Of a stretch of DNA of 64,000 nucleotides, positions 11,000-20,245 are shown piece after piece. Source of the DNA: Alphaproteobacteria bacterium. Lineage in GTDB: Bacteria > Pseudomonadota > Alphaproteobacteria > Rhizobiales > Devosiaceae. The notes beneath the pieces were generated by a model that was given only the letters and a program-made list of their open reading frames with translations, searched no databases and was not told the DNA's origin. The stretch covers positions 1-64,000 of the forward strand of contig JAHJWO010000054.1 of NCBI GenBank assembly GCA_018828145.1, written 5' to 3'. Both the position numbers and the translations under genes were made by a program. Numbering within the stretch: the stretch's first letter is position 1; each line of letters opens with the position of its first letter.

Positions 11000-12318
11000 G
11001 GCGCCTCGTCGATCTGCCGCATTTCGGCCTTGAACATGACCGCGATATGAACGGCATCGCTTGTGGTTTTTGCCGGGTCGAGCGTCTCGACGCGCCGCTC
11101 GCGCATCAGCCAGCGGCCGGCAACCATTGCATCGGTCACATCCGACGGCATGGCGGCAAAGACGAGAGCCGAATAGGAATCGTAGATCGGGTGGATGCGC
11201 GGTGCCGCGAGGCTGATCCGGATCAGGTCGGCCTGCTTGCCCGCTTCGAGCGATCCGACCCTGTCGGCGAGGCCCAGCACAGTGGCGCCCTCGATGGTCG
11301 CCATGCGGATGACGTCGACGGCCGGCAGCGGCTTGCGCGAGCCGCCCAGCAGCTTGGCAAACATCGAGACCGGTGCGAACTGGCTGAACAGGTCCAGCGT
11401 ATTGCCGCTCATGGCGCCGTCGCTGCCAATGCCGACCGGGATGCCCGCCCGGCGCATCTTCTCCACCGGGGCAATGCCGCGACCGGCCTTGCCATTGGAG
11501 CGCGGATTGGTGACGGCGTGGACGCCGGCCTCGGCCATCATGGCGATGTCGGCATCATCGAGCTGCAGGCAGTGAGCGGCAATCAGGCCCGGCTTGAGCA
11601 GGCCCGCATCGCGCGTGACGGACACAGTGCTCTGGCCATGCGTCTTGCGGGCCCAGTCCACCTCCAGCGTGCTCTCGGCCAGGTGCATCTGCACCGGCAC
11701 GTCGGGATGGTCGGCCGACCACTGGGCGATCCGCTCCATCACGGCGAGGCCCGTGGAGTAGGGGGCATGCGGGGCGATGGAGGGGGTGAGCAGCGGATGG
11801 CCGACACAGGCATCGACCAGCTCTTCGACCCGGGCGAAGCCTTCGTCGAAGCTCTTGTGGTCTGGCGGGTCAAAATCGGCCAGGGTCTGGCCAAGCACGG
11901 CCCGCAGTCCGGCAGCCTCGCAGACCTTGGCCACCTCGGTTTCGAAATAGTACATGTCGGCGACGGTGGTGACGCCGCCTTGGATCATCTCCAGCGCCGA
12001 CAGGGCCGAGCCGATGCGGACCATGTCGGTCGTGACGAACTTGCGCTCCAGCGGCAGGATATAGCGATAGAGCCGGTCATCGACATCTTCGGCGAGGCCC
12101 CGGAACACCGCCATGCCCATATGGCAGTGGGTATTGACCATGCCCGGCATGACGATATCGCCGCCGCAATCAATGATTTCGGCATTGTCGATCACCGGCG
12201 GCGTGCCGGGGCCGAGCGCGGTGATACTGGTGCCATCGATCTGCAGCCAGCCGGGATTGTGCTCGGTGAGGGCCGGGTCGATTGTGAGCAGCCAGGCATT
12301 GGTGAGGATGGTGGTCAT
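10996..12318 (-). CDS. TRZ/ATZ-type amidohydrolase (MtaD-like deaminase)
   Basis: Metal-dependent deaminase of the amidohydrolase superfamily, 440 residues. Metal ligands are visible in VNTHCHMGM, the MHLAES segment, IAAHCLQL and IGSDGAMSGN. This set is typical of 5'-methylthioadenosine/S-adenosylhomocysteine deaminases, guanine deaminases and chlorohydrolases, so an aminated purine or triazine-like ring is the likely substrate. First gene of the run that continues with the M20 dipeptidase, ade and the nucleoside hydrolase. A palindromic repeat separates it from the ABC transporter genes upstream. Confidence 0.85.
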   Translation of the reverse strand: MTTILTNAWLLTIDPALTEHNPGWLQIDGTSITALGPGTPPVIDNAEIIDCGGDIVMPGMVNTHCHMGMAVFRGLAEDVDDRLYRYILPLERKFVTTDMVRIGSALSALEMIQGGVTTVADMYYFETEVAKVCEAAGLRAVLGQTLADFDPPDHKSFDEGFARVEELVDACVGHPLLTPSIAPHAPYSTGLAVMERIAQWSADHPDVPVQMHLAESTLEVDWARKTHGQSTVSVTRDAGLLKPGLIAAHCLQLDDADIAMMAEAGVHAVTNPRSNGKAGRGIAPVEKMRRAGIPVGIGSDGAMSGNTLDLFSQFAPVSMFAKLLGGSRKPLPAVDVIRMATIEGATVLGLADRVGSLEAGKQADLIRISLAAPRIHPIYDSYSALVFAAMPSDVTDAMVAGRWLMRERRVETLDPAKTTSDAVHIAVMFKAEMRQIDEAP

Positions 12319-12326
12319 GGATCCAT

Positions 12327-12466
12327 TCCCCTTCTCCCCTTGAGGGAGAAGGTGGCTCGGCGCAGCCGAGACGGATGAGGGGTCCGCAGAATGCCCGCAT
12401 TCACCGCGTGTGGAGCCAACCCCTCACCCGCCCTTCGGGCACCCTCTCCCTCAAGGGGAGAGGTGG
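12327..12466. repeat. Long imperfect inverted repeat between transporter and amidohydrolase genes
   Basis: The outer arms CCTTCTCCCCTTGAGGGAGA (from 12330) and CCCTCTCCCTCAAGGGGAGA (12432-12451) are each inverted around a CTTGAGG/CTCAAGG core and are inverted relative to one another. Inner arms GATGAGGGGT and ACCCCTCACC also pair. The unit could fold into a long cruciform or RNA hairpin. Intergenic palindromes of this kind are dispersed in many Rhizobiales genomes. It sits between two genes of the same direction, where it could attenuate transcription or protect the mRNA end. Confidence 0.65.
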
Positions 12467-12505
12467 GTATCGCGGTTGTGTCCCGCCTTGATGCTCCAGG
12501 CAGCA

Positions 12506-13573
12506 TCAATCCGCTTCCGGCGCCAGGATCGTGCACTGTTCCGGCACCGGGACGAGCTTGGCGGCGACGCCCGGCTCCAATGGACGGGTCAGCGGACCAT
12601 TGGCGACGAGGGCACCGGCCGGGGTCTCGCACTGATACTGGTAGGCGCGGCCGAGATAGGTGCGCAGGCCCAGCGTGGCCGGAATGCCTTCCATGGCGAG
12701 GTTGTCGGTGACGGCCAGGCCATCGGCCCGGCAGGCGAGGGTGAAGCGGTCGGGGATGGTGCCGAACTGTTCCAGCGACAGGGTCAGCCTGACCCCGCCC
12801 GGCGCTTCGGCGGTGACCTTGGCGCCGTCGCGGGCCACGACCTTCATGGCGATGAGGTTCTCGAAGCCGACAAAGCGGGCGACGAAGGCATTGGCGGGGC
12901 GCTGGTACAGCGTTTCCGGCGTATCGAGCTGCATGATGCGGCCGGCATGCATGATGGCGACGCGATCGGAGATCGAAAAGGCCTCTTCCTGGTCATGCGT
13001 GACATAGACCGAGGTCGTGCCATTGGCGCGCTGCAGCTGGCGGATCTCGACGCGCATGTCGATGCGCAGCTTGGCATCGAGATTGCTCAGGGGCTCATCG
13101 AACATCAGCAGCGGCGGCTCGATCACCAGGGCCCGGGCCAGCGCCACGCGCTGCTTCTGGCCGCCGGACAGGGCGCCGGGCAGGCGATCGGCCAGATGGG
13201 CAAGGCCGACGCGCTCCAGCATGGCAGTGACGCGCTTGGTGCGGTCGGCACCGGAAATGCCGCGCTGTTTGAGGCCGAAGCCGACATTGTCGGCCACCGA
13301 AAGATGCGGGAACAGCGCGTAGTTCTGAAAGACCAGACCGATATCGCGCTGATAGGGCGGCAGGCGGGTGAGGTCACGACCACCCAGGGTGATGGCGCCC
13401 GAAGTGGGCTGAAGGAAGCCGGCGACTAGCCGGAGCGTCGTGGTCTTGCCGCAGCCGCTGGCGCCGAGCAGGGAAACGAGCTCTCCTTCGGCCACCGACA
13501 GCGACAGGTTTTCCAGCACCTGGGTGGTGCCGTAGTGGGCGGAGATCGACTGGAGCGTAAGGGCCTGGGTCAT
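12506..13573 (-). CDS. ABC transporter ATP-binding protein (PotA-like)
   Basis: ATPase subunit of a polyamine/Fe/opine-type importer, 355 residues. Visible are Walker A GASGCGKTT, the ABC signature LSGGQKQR, Walker B LLMFDEPLSNLD, and a C-terminal TOBE-like region. The ATG at 13573 begins MTQALTLQS; a longer upstream frame lies within the permease gene and was rejected. It is the last gene of a four-gene set (PotD-, PotB-, PotC- and PotA-like), all on the - strand. Confidence 0.92.
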   Translation of the reverse strand: MTQALTLQSISAHYGTTQVLENLSLSVAEGELVSLLGASGCGKTTTLRLVAGFLQPTSGAITLGGRDLTRLPPYQRDIGLVFQNYALFPHLSVADNVGFGLKQRGISGADRTKRVTAMLERVGLAHLADRLPGALSGGQKQRVALARALVIEPPLLMFDEPLSNLDAKLRIDMRVEIRQLQRANGTTSVYVTHDQEEAFSISDRVAIMHAGRIMQLDTPETLYQRPANAFVARFVGFENLIAMKVVARDGAKVTAEAPGGVRLTLSLEQFGTIPDRFTLACRADGLAVTDNLAMEGIPATLGLRTYLGRAYQYQCETPAGALVANGPLTRPLEPGVAAKLVPVPEQCTILAPEAD

Positions 13574-13578
13574 GAATA

Positions 13579-14367
13579 CTACTTGGCTAGGAAGGTCAGG
13601 CCGAGCGTGCGCTCGACAATGGCCATGACGGCCACGGTGAGAATCATCAGCAGCACCGAGACGGAGGCCACTGTGGGATCGAAGAACTGCTCCATATGCG
13701 CGAGCAGCTGGATGGGCAGGGTAGAGAGCCCGGGTCCGGTCAGGAAGATCGAGATCGACACGTCGTTGATCGAAGTGATGAAGGCCAGGATGAAGGCCGC
13801 GATCACGCCGGAGCGGACATTGGGCAAGAGGATGGTGAAGAAGGTCTTGAGCGGCGGCGAGCCGAGGCTGATCGCCGCCTCCTCGATGGAAAAATCGAAG
13901 GAGGCGAGCGAGGCGCTGATCACCCGGACCACATAGGGCAGCACAAGCAGCGAATGACCGAACAGCAGCGAGATGTAGATCGGCGAATTGAACTGCACGG
14001 CGAGGTTCTTGAGCAGCGAGAAGCCCAGCACCAGCTCGGGCACCAGCACGGGCAGGATGAACAGGGTGGAGAGCCAACCCGGCAGCTGGATGCGATGCCG
14101 GTTGAGCGCATAGGCGGCCGGAATGCCGATCACCAGGGCGATCATGGTCGACAGGAACGCGATCTGCAGGCTGGTGACGATGGTGCGGCGGAAGGCGTCG
14201 ATCTGGAAGATGTTCTCGAACCAGCGCAGCGACAGGCCCTGGGGCGGGAAAGTGAGATAGGTGGTGTCGCTGAGCGCGGCGCCCAGCACGATGATCAGCG
14301 GCCCGACCAGGAACATGAAGACAAGGACCGTGCCGGCGATCAGCAGGGGGTGGATTTTCTGGGTCAT
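13579..14367 (-). CDS. ABC transporter permease (PotC-like)
   Basis: Inner-membrane permease of 262 residues with about six hydrophobic helices and the EAA-loop region EEAAISLGSPPLKTFFTIL near residue 170, which contacts the ATPase. The ATG at 14367 shares a base with the stop of the preceding permease gene; a GTG at 14370 is an alternative. It pairs with the PotB-like permease as a heterodimer. The substrate is not determined, but the gene context suggests a nitrogenous compound. Confidence 0.9.
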   Translation of the reverse strand: MTQKIHPLLIAGTVLVFMFLVGPLIIVLGAALSDTTYLTFPPQGLSLRWFENIFQIDAFRRTIVTSLQIAFLSTMIALVIGIPAAYALNRHRIQLPGWLSTLFILPVLVPELVLGFSLLKNLAVQFNSPIYISLLFGHSLLVLPYVVRVISASLASFDFSIEEAAISLGSPPLKTFFTILLPNVRSGVIAAFILAFITSINDVSISIFLTGPGLSTLPIQLLAHMEQFFDPTVASVSVLLMILTVAVMAIVERTLGLTFLAK

Positions 14368-15191
14368 CACACGGCCATCGGGTTGAGGCGCCGGGCGACG
14401 CGGGTCATCAGCAGCACGATGGCGATGGTGATCACCACCATGACCGCGGCAATGGTCGAGGCGGCCACCCAGTCAAAGGTCACCATGGCCTGCTGATACA
14501 TCAGCGTGCCCATCATCATCACCTGTTCGCCACCCAGCAGTTGCGGCGTGGCATAGGAGGTGAAGCTGCCGGTGAAGACCAGCACGGCGCCGACGATGAG
14601 GCCGGGCACGGCCAGTGGCAGGGTGACCTGGAGGAATGTGGCCGACGGCTTGGCCCCGAGCGAGGCCGAGGCCTGGATCAGGTCGTCGGGAATGCCCTCG
14701 AGCACGCCGACCAGCGTCAGGATCATCAGCGGCACGAAGAGATAGACCATGGCCACGATGACGGCGCCCTGGGTGTAGAGCATGCTCATCGGCTCGCCGA
14801 TGAGCCCGAGGCTCAGCAGGGTTGAATTGAGGATGCCGTTCTTGCCCAGGATGATGAGCCAGGCAAAGGAGCGCACCACGACGCCGGTCAGCAGCGGAAA
14901 CACCGCCGCGATGATGAGGATGGATTTGAGCCAACCCGGCGCGCGCGACACCACATAGGCGGTGAGAAAGCCGATGACCAGGGCAATGGCCGTGGTGGCC
15001 AGCGACACCTGGATGGTGCGCATCAGCACGGTGCGGCGGAAGCCGCTGCCGAAAAAGGACTGGTAGGTGGCAAAGGGACCGGCAGGCGTGGTGAAGGTGG
15101 TGACAATGGTCGCCAGCACCGGCAGCACGAGAAAGACCACGACCAAGAGGGTCGCGGGGGAGGCCAGGGTCCAGCCGGCAAAGCGTTTCAT
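14367..15191 (-). CDS. ABC transporter permease (PotB-like)
   Basis: Inner-membrane permease of 274 residues with about six membrane segments and an EAA-type loop (IQASASLGAKPSATFLQVTL). The ATG at 15191 is chosen because GGAAGG lies eight bases upstream; the frame extends further upstream without a ribosome site. Its stop codon overlaps the start of the PotC-like gene. It follows the substrate-binding protein gene after a 127-base gap that contains a stem-loop. Confidence 0.9.
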   Translation of the reverse strand: MKRFAGWTLASPATLLVVVFLVLPVLATIVTTFTTPAGPFATYQSFFGSGFRRTVLMRTIQVSLATTAIALVIGFLTAYVVSRAPGWLKSILIIAAVFPLLTGVVVRSFAWLIILGKNGILNSTLLSLGLIGEPMSMLYTQGAVIVAMVYLFVPLMILTLVGVLEGIPDDLIQASASLGAKPSATFLQVTLPLAVPGLIVGAVLVFTGSFTSYATPQLLGGEQVMMMGTLMYQQAMVTFDWVAASTIAAVMVVITIAIVLLMTRVARRLNPMAV

Positions 15192-15233
15192 TGATGGGCC
15201 TTCCATGGCGCTCGATGGGCGCCACAACCACGA

Positions 15234-15261
15234 TGTCACCCCGGCAAAGGTCGGGATGACA
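15234..15261. repeat. TGTCA...TGACA palindromic intergenic element
   Basis: Imperfect inverted repeat with outer arms TGTCA (15234-15238) and TGACA (15257-15261) and inner arms CCCG/CGGG. Very similar short palindromes reading roughly TGTCATCCCGGC are dispersed in many alphaproteobacterial intergenic regions. It lies in the gap between the PotD-like and PotB-like genes, beside the stem-loop at 15291-15311. Confidence 0.45.
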
Positions 15262-15290
15262 GTGCGTGTGTTATTCGTTCAATGCGAAAG

Positions 15291-15311
15291 AGGCGCGGCT
15301 GGGCCGCGCCT
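15291..15311 (-). terminator. Stem-loop after the substrate-binding protein gene
   Basis: Perfect 9-bp stem AGGCGCGGC / GCCGCGCCT with a three-base loop, beginning eight bases past the TAA of the PotD-like gene on the - strand, and followed by CTCTTTC. The short U-poor tail makes it more likely an attenuator or mRNA-stabilising hairpin that lets binding protein be made in excess over the permeases than a full terminator. Confidence 0.5.
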
Positions 15312-15318
15312 GCAGCTT

Positions 15319-16353
15319 TTACATGCCGAAGATTTCGTTCCAGCGATCGACCCAGCCACCCTTGGCGGCGTTCATCTTGACGTAGTCGACGCGCTGCAAG
15401 CCGTCGATCACGTCGGCGCCATAGGTCCAGAGCGCAGCCTGTTCATCGGTGAGCTCGACCGAGGTCACCACCGGTGCATCGACGCCCTGTTCGGCCAGCT
15501 GCTGCTGGATTTCGGGGGAGAGGATGAAGTTGATGAACTCATAGGCCAGTTCCGGCTCGGCAGCGCCGACCGGGATATTGACCGTGTTGAGAGTGGCGAT
15601 CGAGCCTTCCGCCAGGTCGGCCCAGACCACGGTCGGCACGGCAGCCTGGATCTGGCCGAGCGTGAAATCCTGCGCGATCGCAGCGCTGACTTCACCGGTC
15701 GAGAACAGGTTGATCATCTCCGAGCCGGTATTGTAGTTCTTGACTACATTCGGCTTGAGCTCCTCGACGGCGGCAAAGGCGGCGTCTTCATCGGTAAAGG
15801 CGTCGACGCCGGCATGATCGCCGGCCTTCATGACCACCATGGGGCCGGCCGTGGTGGTGATGCCGGGCAGCGACAGCGACGATGCCAGGTCTTCGCGCCA
15901 CAGGTCGTTCCACGAGGTGATCGGGGTGGTCACCTTGGCCGAGTCGTAGACGATGCCGACGCGGCCGATCGTATAGGCCGGGCCGTAGCCGCCCTGCGGA
16001 TCCTTGGCGAGGTCATAGATGCCCGCCAGGTTCGGCAGCTTGGCCGGATCGATCTTCTGGAACAGGCCCGCTTCGATACCCTGCTGGCTGAAGCTGTCGG
16101 AGAAATAGGCCACATCGACGCCGCCGCCGTTGCGAATCTGGATCTTGTTGAGGCGCTCGCCATTATTGCCGGTCTCGAACACGATCTCGCAGCCGCACTG
16201 TTCGCGGAACGGCGCCAGCACGATGGATTCGAGCTTTTCGCCGTTGAAGCCCCACCAGGAAATGGTGAGCGTCTTGCCCTGCGCGGAAGCGGGGGCGGCG
16301 GAGAGCAGGGCAGTGGCGGACAGCGCCAGAGCAGTGACGAAAACTTTTTTCAT
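15319..16353 (-). CDS. ABC transporter substrate-binding protein (PotD-like)
   Basis: Periplasmic solute-binding protein of 344 residues. The N-terminus MKKVFVTALALSATALLS followed by AAPASA-QG is a clear Sec signal peptide. The mature part begins with TLTISWWGFNGEKLESI, typical of family 1 binding proteins of the spermidine/putrescine type. AAGGA lies upstream of the ATG at 16353, supporting this start over the longer frame. Delivers an unknown small cation or nitrogen compound to the PotABC-like complex. A LacI-type operator-like site lies about 125 bases upstream. Confidence 0.9.
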   Translation of the reverse strand: MKKVFVTALALSATALLSAAPASAQGKTLTISWWGFNGEKLESIVLAPFREQCGCEIVFETGNNGERLNKIQIRNGGGVDVAYFSDSFSQQGIEAGLFQKIDPAKLPNLAGIYDLAKDPQGGYGPAYTIGRVGIVYDSAKVTTPITSWNDLWREDLASSLSLPGITTTAGPMVVMKAGDHAGVDAFTDEDAAFAAVEELKPNVVKNYNTGSEMINLFSTGEVSAAIAQDFTLGQIQAAVPTVVWADLAEGSIATLNTVNIPVGAAEPELAYEFINFILSPEIQQQLAEQGVDAPVVTSVELTDEQAALWTYGADVIDGLQRVDYVKMNAAKGGWVDRWNEIFGM

Positions 16354-16477
16354 TTTCAGCTTCCTTATACATCGCCGGCGGGGCGCCAGCGATGGATTGA
16401 CGAATGGGCGGCTCCCTGGTCGAAGCCTATTTTTGCGGCTGGACCTCGGCAAGCCCAAACTTTGGGCTATCCGTTCG

Positions 16478-16491
16478 GTCAAGCGGTTTAT
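16478..16491. promoter_or_regulatory. LacI-type operator-like site upstream of the PotD-like gene
   Basis: The sequence GTCAAGCGGTTTAT matches 12 of 14 bases of GTAAAGCGGTTTAC at 23625-23638, sharing the AAGCGGTTTA core. It lies in the 235-base gap upstream of the PotD-like gene. The LacI regulator at 24.5 kb is the obvious candidate binder, which would put both transporters under one control. Weak by itself; the match to the second site is what makes it notable. Confidence 0.4.
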
Positions 16492-16588
16492 CAACGGCGT
16501 TTTCACGTCCTGGGCGGCGCAGTTTCCGTGATCGTCGCAACATCGCCAGCCCCGGAAACTGCGCTCCCTGAACCGGGCTGGCAAGCCA

Positions 16589-17536
16589 TCAGTGACCGGC
16601 CGACCGCAGGCGGCGCGCCTGCAGCGCGCGGTAGCTGAACAGGAACAGCGCCAGGATGGTCACGACAAAGGGGATCATCCGGATCAGCTCGGCCGGGATC
16701 CAGTTGAAGAGCCCCGGCATGACCACGGCCAGCGCCTCGAACACCCCGAACAGCAGCGCCGCCAGCAGCGCCCCGACCGGATGGCGCGCGCCGAGCAGAA
16801 CCGCGCCCAGCGCGATGAAGCCGCGGCCCGCCGTCATGTCGCGGGTAAAGCCGATATAGTTGAACATGGCCAGCTGTGCCCCGCCGAGCGCCGCGAGCCC
16901 GCCCGAGACCAGGAGGCTCCAGGTGCGGATGGCGTTGACGGGAATGCCGGCGGCTTCCGGGGCGGCCGGATATTCGCCGACGCCGCGCAGCCACAGGCCC
17001 CAGGGCGTGCGGTAGAGGAAGTACCAGATGGCAAAGACCAGGAAGGCAGCGAGCCAGGACAGGATGGAATGGCCCGACAGCATGCGGACGAGGAAATCGC
17101 CGATGCCGGGAATGACGCCAAGGAAGGACAGGTCGAGCGCCGGAACCGCCTTGGAGGTCAGGTTGATCGAGGTGCCCTTGTCGCCGCCCGTCGCGAGGGT
17201 CAGCGCGAAGACCGTGCCGCCCGCCGCCAGGATGTTGATGGCGAAGCCGACCAGGATGATGTCGGCCTTGAGCCGCAGGTGGAAGAAGGCCATGACCCCG
17301 CCCAGCAGCGCCCCGGCCAGGACCGCTGCGAGCACGGCAACATACCAGGGGGCGAAGACCGAGACGATGACGGCGGTGAGGCACCCGACCAGCATCATGC
17401 CCTCGAGCGCTACATTGAGCGCACCGCCCAGGTCGGCGATCAGCCCGCCCAATGTCGCCAGCAGCAGTGGTGTGGTGGTGCGCACCACCGTGACGAAGAA
17501 GGTGGTCGACAGCACCGTCATCAGCAGTTCGATCAT
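16589..17536 (-). CDS. Nucleoside-type ABC transporter permease (NupC/YufQ-like)
   Basis: Inner-membrane permease of 315 residues with eight or more hydrophobic segments. The N-terminal TPLLLATLGGLIADLGGAL and NVALEGMMLVGCLTA stretches are typical of the permease pair that works with BmpA-type binding proteins. Overlaps the upstream permease gene in an ATGA. Last gene of the six-gene run that starts at 23610. Family members import guanosine or other nucleosides. Confidence 0.9.
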   Translation of the reverse strand: MIELLMTVLSTTFFVTVVRTTTPLLLATLGGLIADLGGALNVALEGMMLVGCLTAVIVSVFAPWYVAVLAAVLAGALLGGVMAFFHLRLKADIILVGFAINILAAGGTVFALTLATGGDKGTSINLTSKAVPALDLSFLGVIPGIGDFLVRMLSGHSILSWLAAFLVFAIWYFLYRTPWGLWLRGVGEYPAAPEAAGIPVNAIRTWSLLVSGGLAALGGAQLAMFNYIGFTRDMTAGRGFIALGAVLLGARHPVGALLAALLFGVFEALAVVMPGLFNWIPAELIRMIPFVVTILALFLFSYRALQARRLRSAGH

Positions 17537-18645
17537 TTCTGTGCCTCCAGCGCCGGGGCAGCCGCCGACCGGCCCATGATCCGGGCCCAGAACTGGCGGC
17601 CGGGCATGGAAAAGGACGAGGCGACAAGCAGGATGATGATGGCGGTGACCACGCCGATGACTTCGGATGGCACGTCGGTGCGCAGGTTCATCAGCTGCGC
17701 ACCCTGCCGCAGATAGCCGTAGAACAGCGCCACCACCGGCACCGCCAGCGGACGGCTGCGCGCGACGATGGCGACGAGAATGCCCTCGAAGGCCAGGTTC
17801 CCCTCGAACAGCACCGTCAGGTAGCCATAGGTCTGGCCCTGCACGAACATGGAGCCCAGCAGTCCGCCCAGCGCCCCCGCCGCCGTCATGGCCGAGACCA
17901 TGATGGCGGTGGAGCGGATGCCGGCATACTCGGCGAAATTGGCATTGTGCCCGACAAGGCGCAGCTTGAGGCCCCAGCTGGTCCGATAGAGCGCGAACCA
18001 GACGGCGAGCACGGCGACAAGGGCAAAGATCAGGCCCAGGTCAATCCGTGTGCCATCCACCAGCGGGGGAAAGACCGCCGTTTCGGGGAAATTGTTGGTG
18101 GTCAGCACGCCGGGCTGCGGCTTGGGCAGGTTGGTGCGCACCAGGAAGTTGCACAGCTCGATGGCGATATAGTTCAGCATCAGCGAGGAGACGATCTCGT
18201 TGGCGCCGAACTTGACCTTGGCAATGCCGGGGATGAAGCCCCAGAAGGCGCCGGCCAGCATGGCGCAGAACACCCCGACCGGCAGGCCCGCCCAGGTCGC
18301 GCCGATGGGCGACAGCGCCACATAGGCCGCCGCCAGCGCCCCGACATAGACCTGGCCCTGCACGCCCATGGAAAACTGCCGCGCCTGGAAGACGAGACTG
18401 AAGGCCAGGCCGGTAATGGTCAGCTTGGCGACGTCGTCGATCCACAGCCCGATGGTGCGCGGCCGCGACATCGGCGCAGTCAGCAGCACGTTGAAGGCCT
18501 CGAGCGGCGCCTTGGAGGTGAACAGCACGATGATGAAGGCAATGCCGAGCGCGATCAGCGCGGCACCGAGTGCGCGTCCGGCCTCGCGGCGGATGGTCTT
18601 GAGCCGGTCCCGCCGGCTGAGTTCGGCCTGGGTCGTCATGCTCAT
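17533..18645 (-). CDS. Nucleoside-type ABC transporter permease (NupB/YufP-like)
   Basis: Inner-membrane permease, 370 residues, with a basic cytoplasmic N-terminus (RRDRLKTIRREAGR) and about ten membrane segments. The segment SMGVQGQVYVGALAAAYVAL and the FGANEIVSSLMLNYIA motif are conserved in BmpA-associated permeases. Its ATG at 18645 overlaps the ATPase stop in ATGA, and its own stop overlaps the next permease, so the three are translated together. Confidence 0.9.
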   Translation of the reverse strand: MSMTTQAELSRRDRLKTIRREAGRALGAALIALGIAFIIVLFTSKAPLEAFNVLLTAPMSRPRTIGLWIDDVAKLTITGLAFSLVFQARQFSMGVQGQVYVGALAAAYVALSPIGATWAGLPVGVFCAMLAGAFWGFIPGIAKVKFGANEIVSSLMLNYIAIELCNFLVRTNLPKPQPGVLTTNNFPETAVFPPLVDGTRIDLGLIFALVAVLAVWFALYRTSWGLKLRLVGHNANFAEYAGIRSTAIMVSAMTAAGALGGLLGSMFVQGQTYGYLTVLFEGNLAFEGILVAIVARSRPLAVPVVALFYGYLRQGAQLMNLRTDVPSEVIGVVTAIIILLVASSFSMPGRQFWARIMGRSAAAPALEAQK

Positions 18646-20186
18646 CGCAGGCCTCCCTGCATTTCTTCGGGGGTCTGGCTGGCAATGCCGAGCATGTAGG
18701 TGCCCAGGGTTTCGGGCGTCAGCGTATCGGAATTGAGGAAGGCCGCGACGATGCGGCCGCGGTAGAAGACGACAAGGCGGTCCGACAGGGCCAGCAGTTC
18801 GGAAAGGTCGGCGGAGCTGAGCAGCACGGCGGCACCGGCATCGCGGGCCTGGGTCAGCGACTTCCAGATGAACTGGGTGGCGCCGAGATCGACACCCCGC
18901 GTCGGCTGGTTGACCAGCAGCAGCCTGGGCTGCTCGGACAGCTCGCGCGCCACTACGACCTTCTGCATATTGCCGCCCGACAGCGTACTCACCGCAGCGC
19001 CCGGGCCGCCGACACGGATGGAGAAGCGCTCGATCAGCTTCTCCGCATTGGCCTTGATCGCCTTGAGGTCGAGCAGGCCATTGCGCACATAGCGCGGATC
19101 ATCGAGCCGGGTCGCGACGAGGTTCTCGGCCACGCTGGAGCCGGAGGCCAGGCCGCGCGCGATGCGGTCCTCGGGAATGCTGGCGAGACCCCTGGCGCGC
19201 CGCTCCAGCACGCTCAGGGGCGAGAGGCTGGTGCCATCGAGATAGGCGACGCCATCGGCAATCGGCCGCAGCCCGGCAATGGCCTCGAGCAGTTCGGACT
19301 GGCCATTGCCCTCGACACCCACCAGCCCGACGATTTCACCGGCATGCACGCGCAGGTTGAGATCGTCCACCAGCAGGGCGCCGGATTCGCTTTTGACCTT
19401 GAGCGCCTTGATCTCGCAGGCCATGGCGCCGTCATTGCTGGCGCGGTCCACGCGCAGTGCCACTTCGCGTCCGACCATCATCGTGGCGAGACTCTGTTCG
19501 GTGACGTCGCGAGCGGCCACCTGGCCCACCGTCTTGCCGCCGCGCATCACGGTGATGCGGTCCGATATCTCGAGCACTTCGGGCAGCTTGTGCGCGATGA
19601 AGATCACCGTACGGCCCTGTTCCACCAGCGCGCGCACGGCGACGAACAGCTCTTCCACCTCCTGCGGGGCAAGCACGGCCGTTGGCTCATCGAGGATCAG
19701 GATGCGGGCGTCGCGATAGAGCGCCTTGAGGATTTCCACGCGCTGCTGCTGGCCGACCGGCAATTGACCGACCGGGGGCAGGGGGTCGACGGACAGGCGG
19801 AATTTCTCCGACAGCGCGCGCACCGCCGCGATCGCCTTCTGGCGGTCAAAGCGGATGCCGGCATGCGGCTCGGACCCCAGCACGACGTTTTCGTAGACCG
19901 AGAAGGACGGGACCAGCGAGAAATGCTGGAACACCATGCCGATGCCGCTGTTGATCGCCTCGCGCGGATTGGCGAAGCTGACCACCTTGCCGTCCAGCCG
20001 CAGCTCGCCACGATCGGCATGTTCGATGCCGAACAGGATCTTCATCAGCGTGGATTTGCCGGCGCCGTTTTCGCCGACCACGGCATGGACCTCGCCGGCA
20101 TTGACCGAGAGATTGACGCCGTCATTGGCGACAACGCCGCCGGGATAGGTCTTGCCGATGCCGATGGCCTCGAGGAGCGCACTCAT
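18642..20186 (-). CDS. Nucleoside-type ABC transporter ATPase, tandem domains (NupA/YufO-like)
   Basis: A 514-residue protein with two ABC modules. The first has Walker A GENGAGKST and Walker B ILILDEPTAVLAP; the second has a degenerate Walker A (GVEGNGQSE), signature LSGGNMQK and a Walker B without the usual acidic pair (LLLVNQPTRGVDLG). This asymmetry is normal for sugar/nucleoside double ATPases. The ATG at 20186 is preferred over the upstream extension. Energises import of the compound bound by the downstream-acting BmpA-like protein. Confidence 0.92.
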   Translation of the reverse strand: MSALLEAIGIGKTYPGGVVANDGVNLSVNAGEVHAVVGENGAGKSTLMKILFGIEHADRGELRLDGKVVSFANPREAINSGIGMVFQHFSLVPSFSVYENVVLGSEPHAGIRFDRQKAIAAVRALSEKFRLSVDPLPPVGQLPVGQQQRVEILKALYRDARILILDEPTAVLAPQEVEELFVAVRALVEQGRTVIFIAHKLPEVLEISDRITVMRGGKTVGQVAARDVTEQSLATMMVGREVALRVDRASNDGAMACEIKALKVKSESGALLVDDLNLRVHAGEIVGLVGVEGNGQSELLEAIAGLRPIADGVAYLDGTSLSPLSVLERRARGLASIPEDRIARGLASGSSVAENLVATRLDDPRYVRNGLLDLKAIKANAEKLIERFSIRVGGPGAAVSTLSGGNMQKVVVARELSEQPRLLLVNQPTRGVDLGATQFIWKSLTQARDAGAAVLLSSADLSELLALSDRLVVFYRGRIVAAFLNSDTLTPETLGTYMLGIASQTPEEMQGGLR

Positions 20187-20245
20187 GCGTCGTCTTTCCG
20201 GTTGGAAGAGAAGCGGCGGCGCCATGCAAGGAGCCGCCGGCCGGA

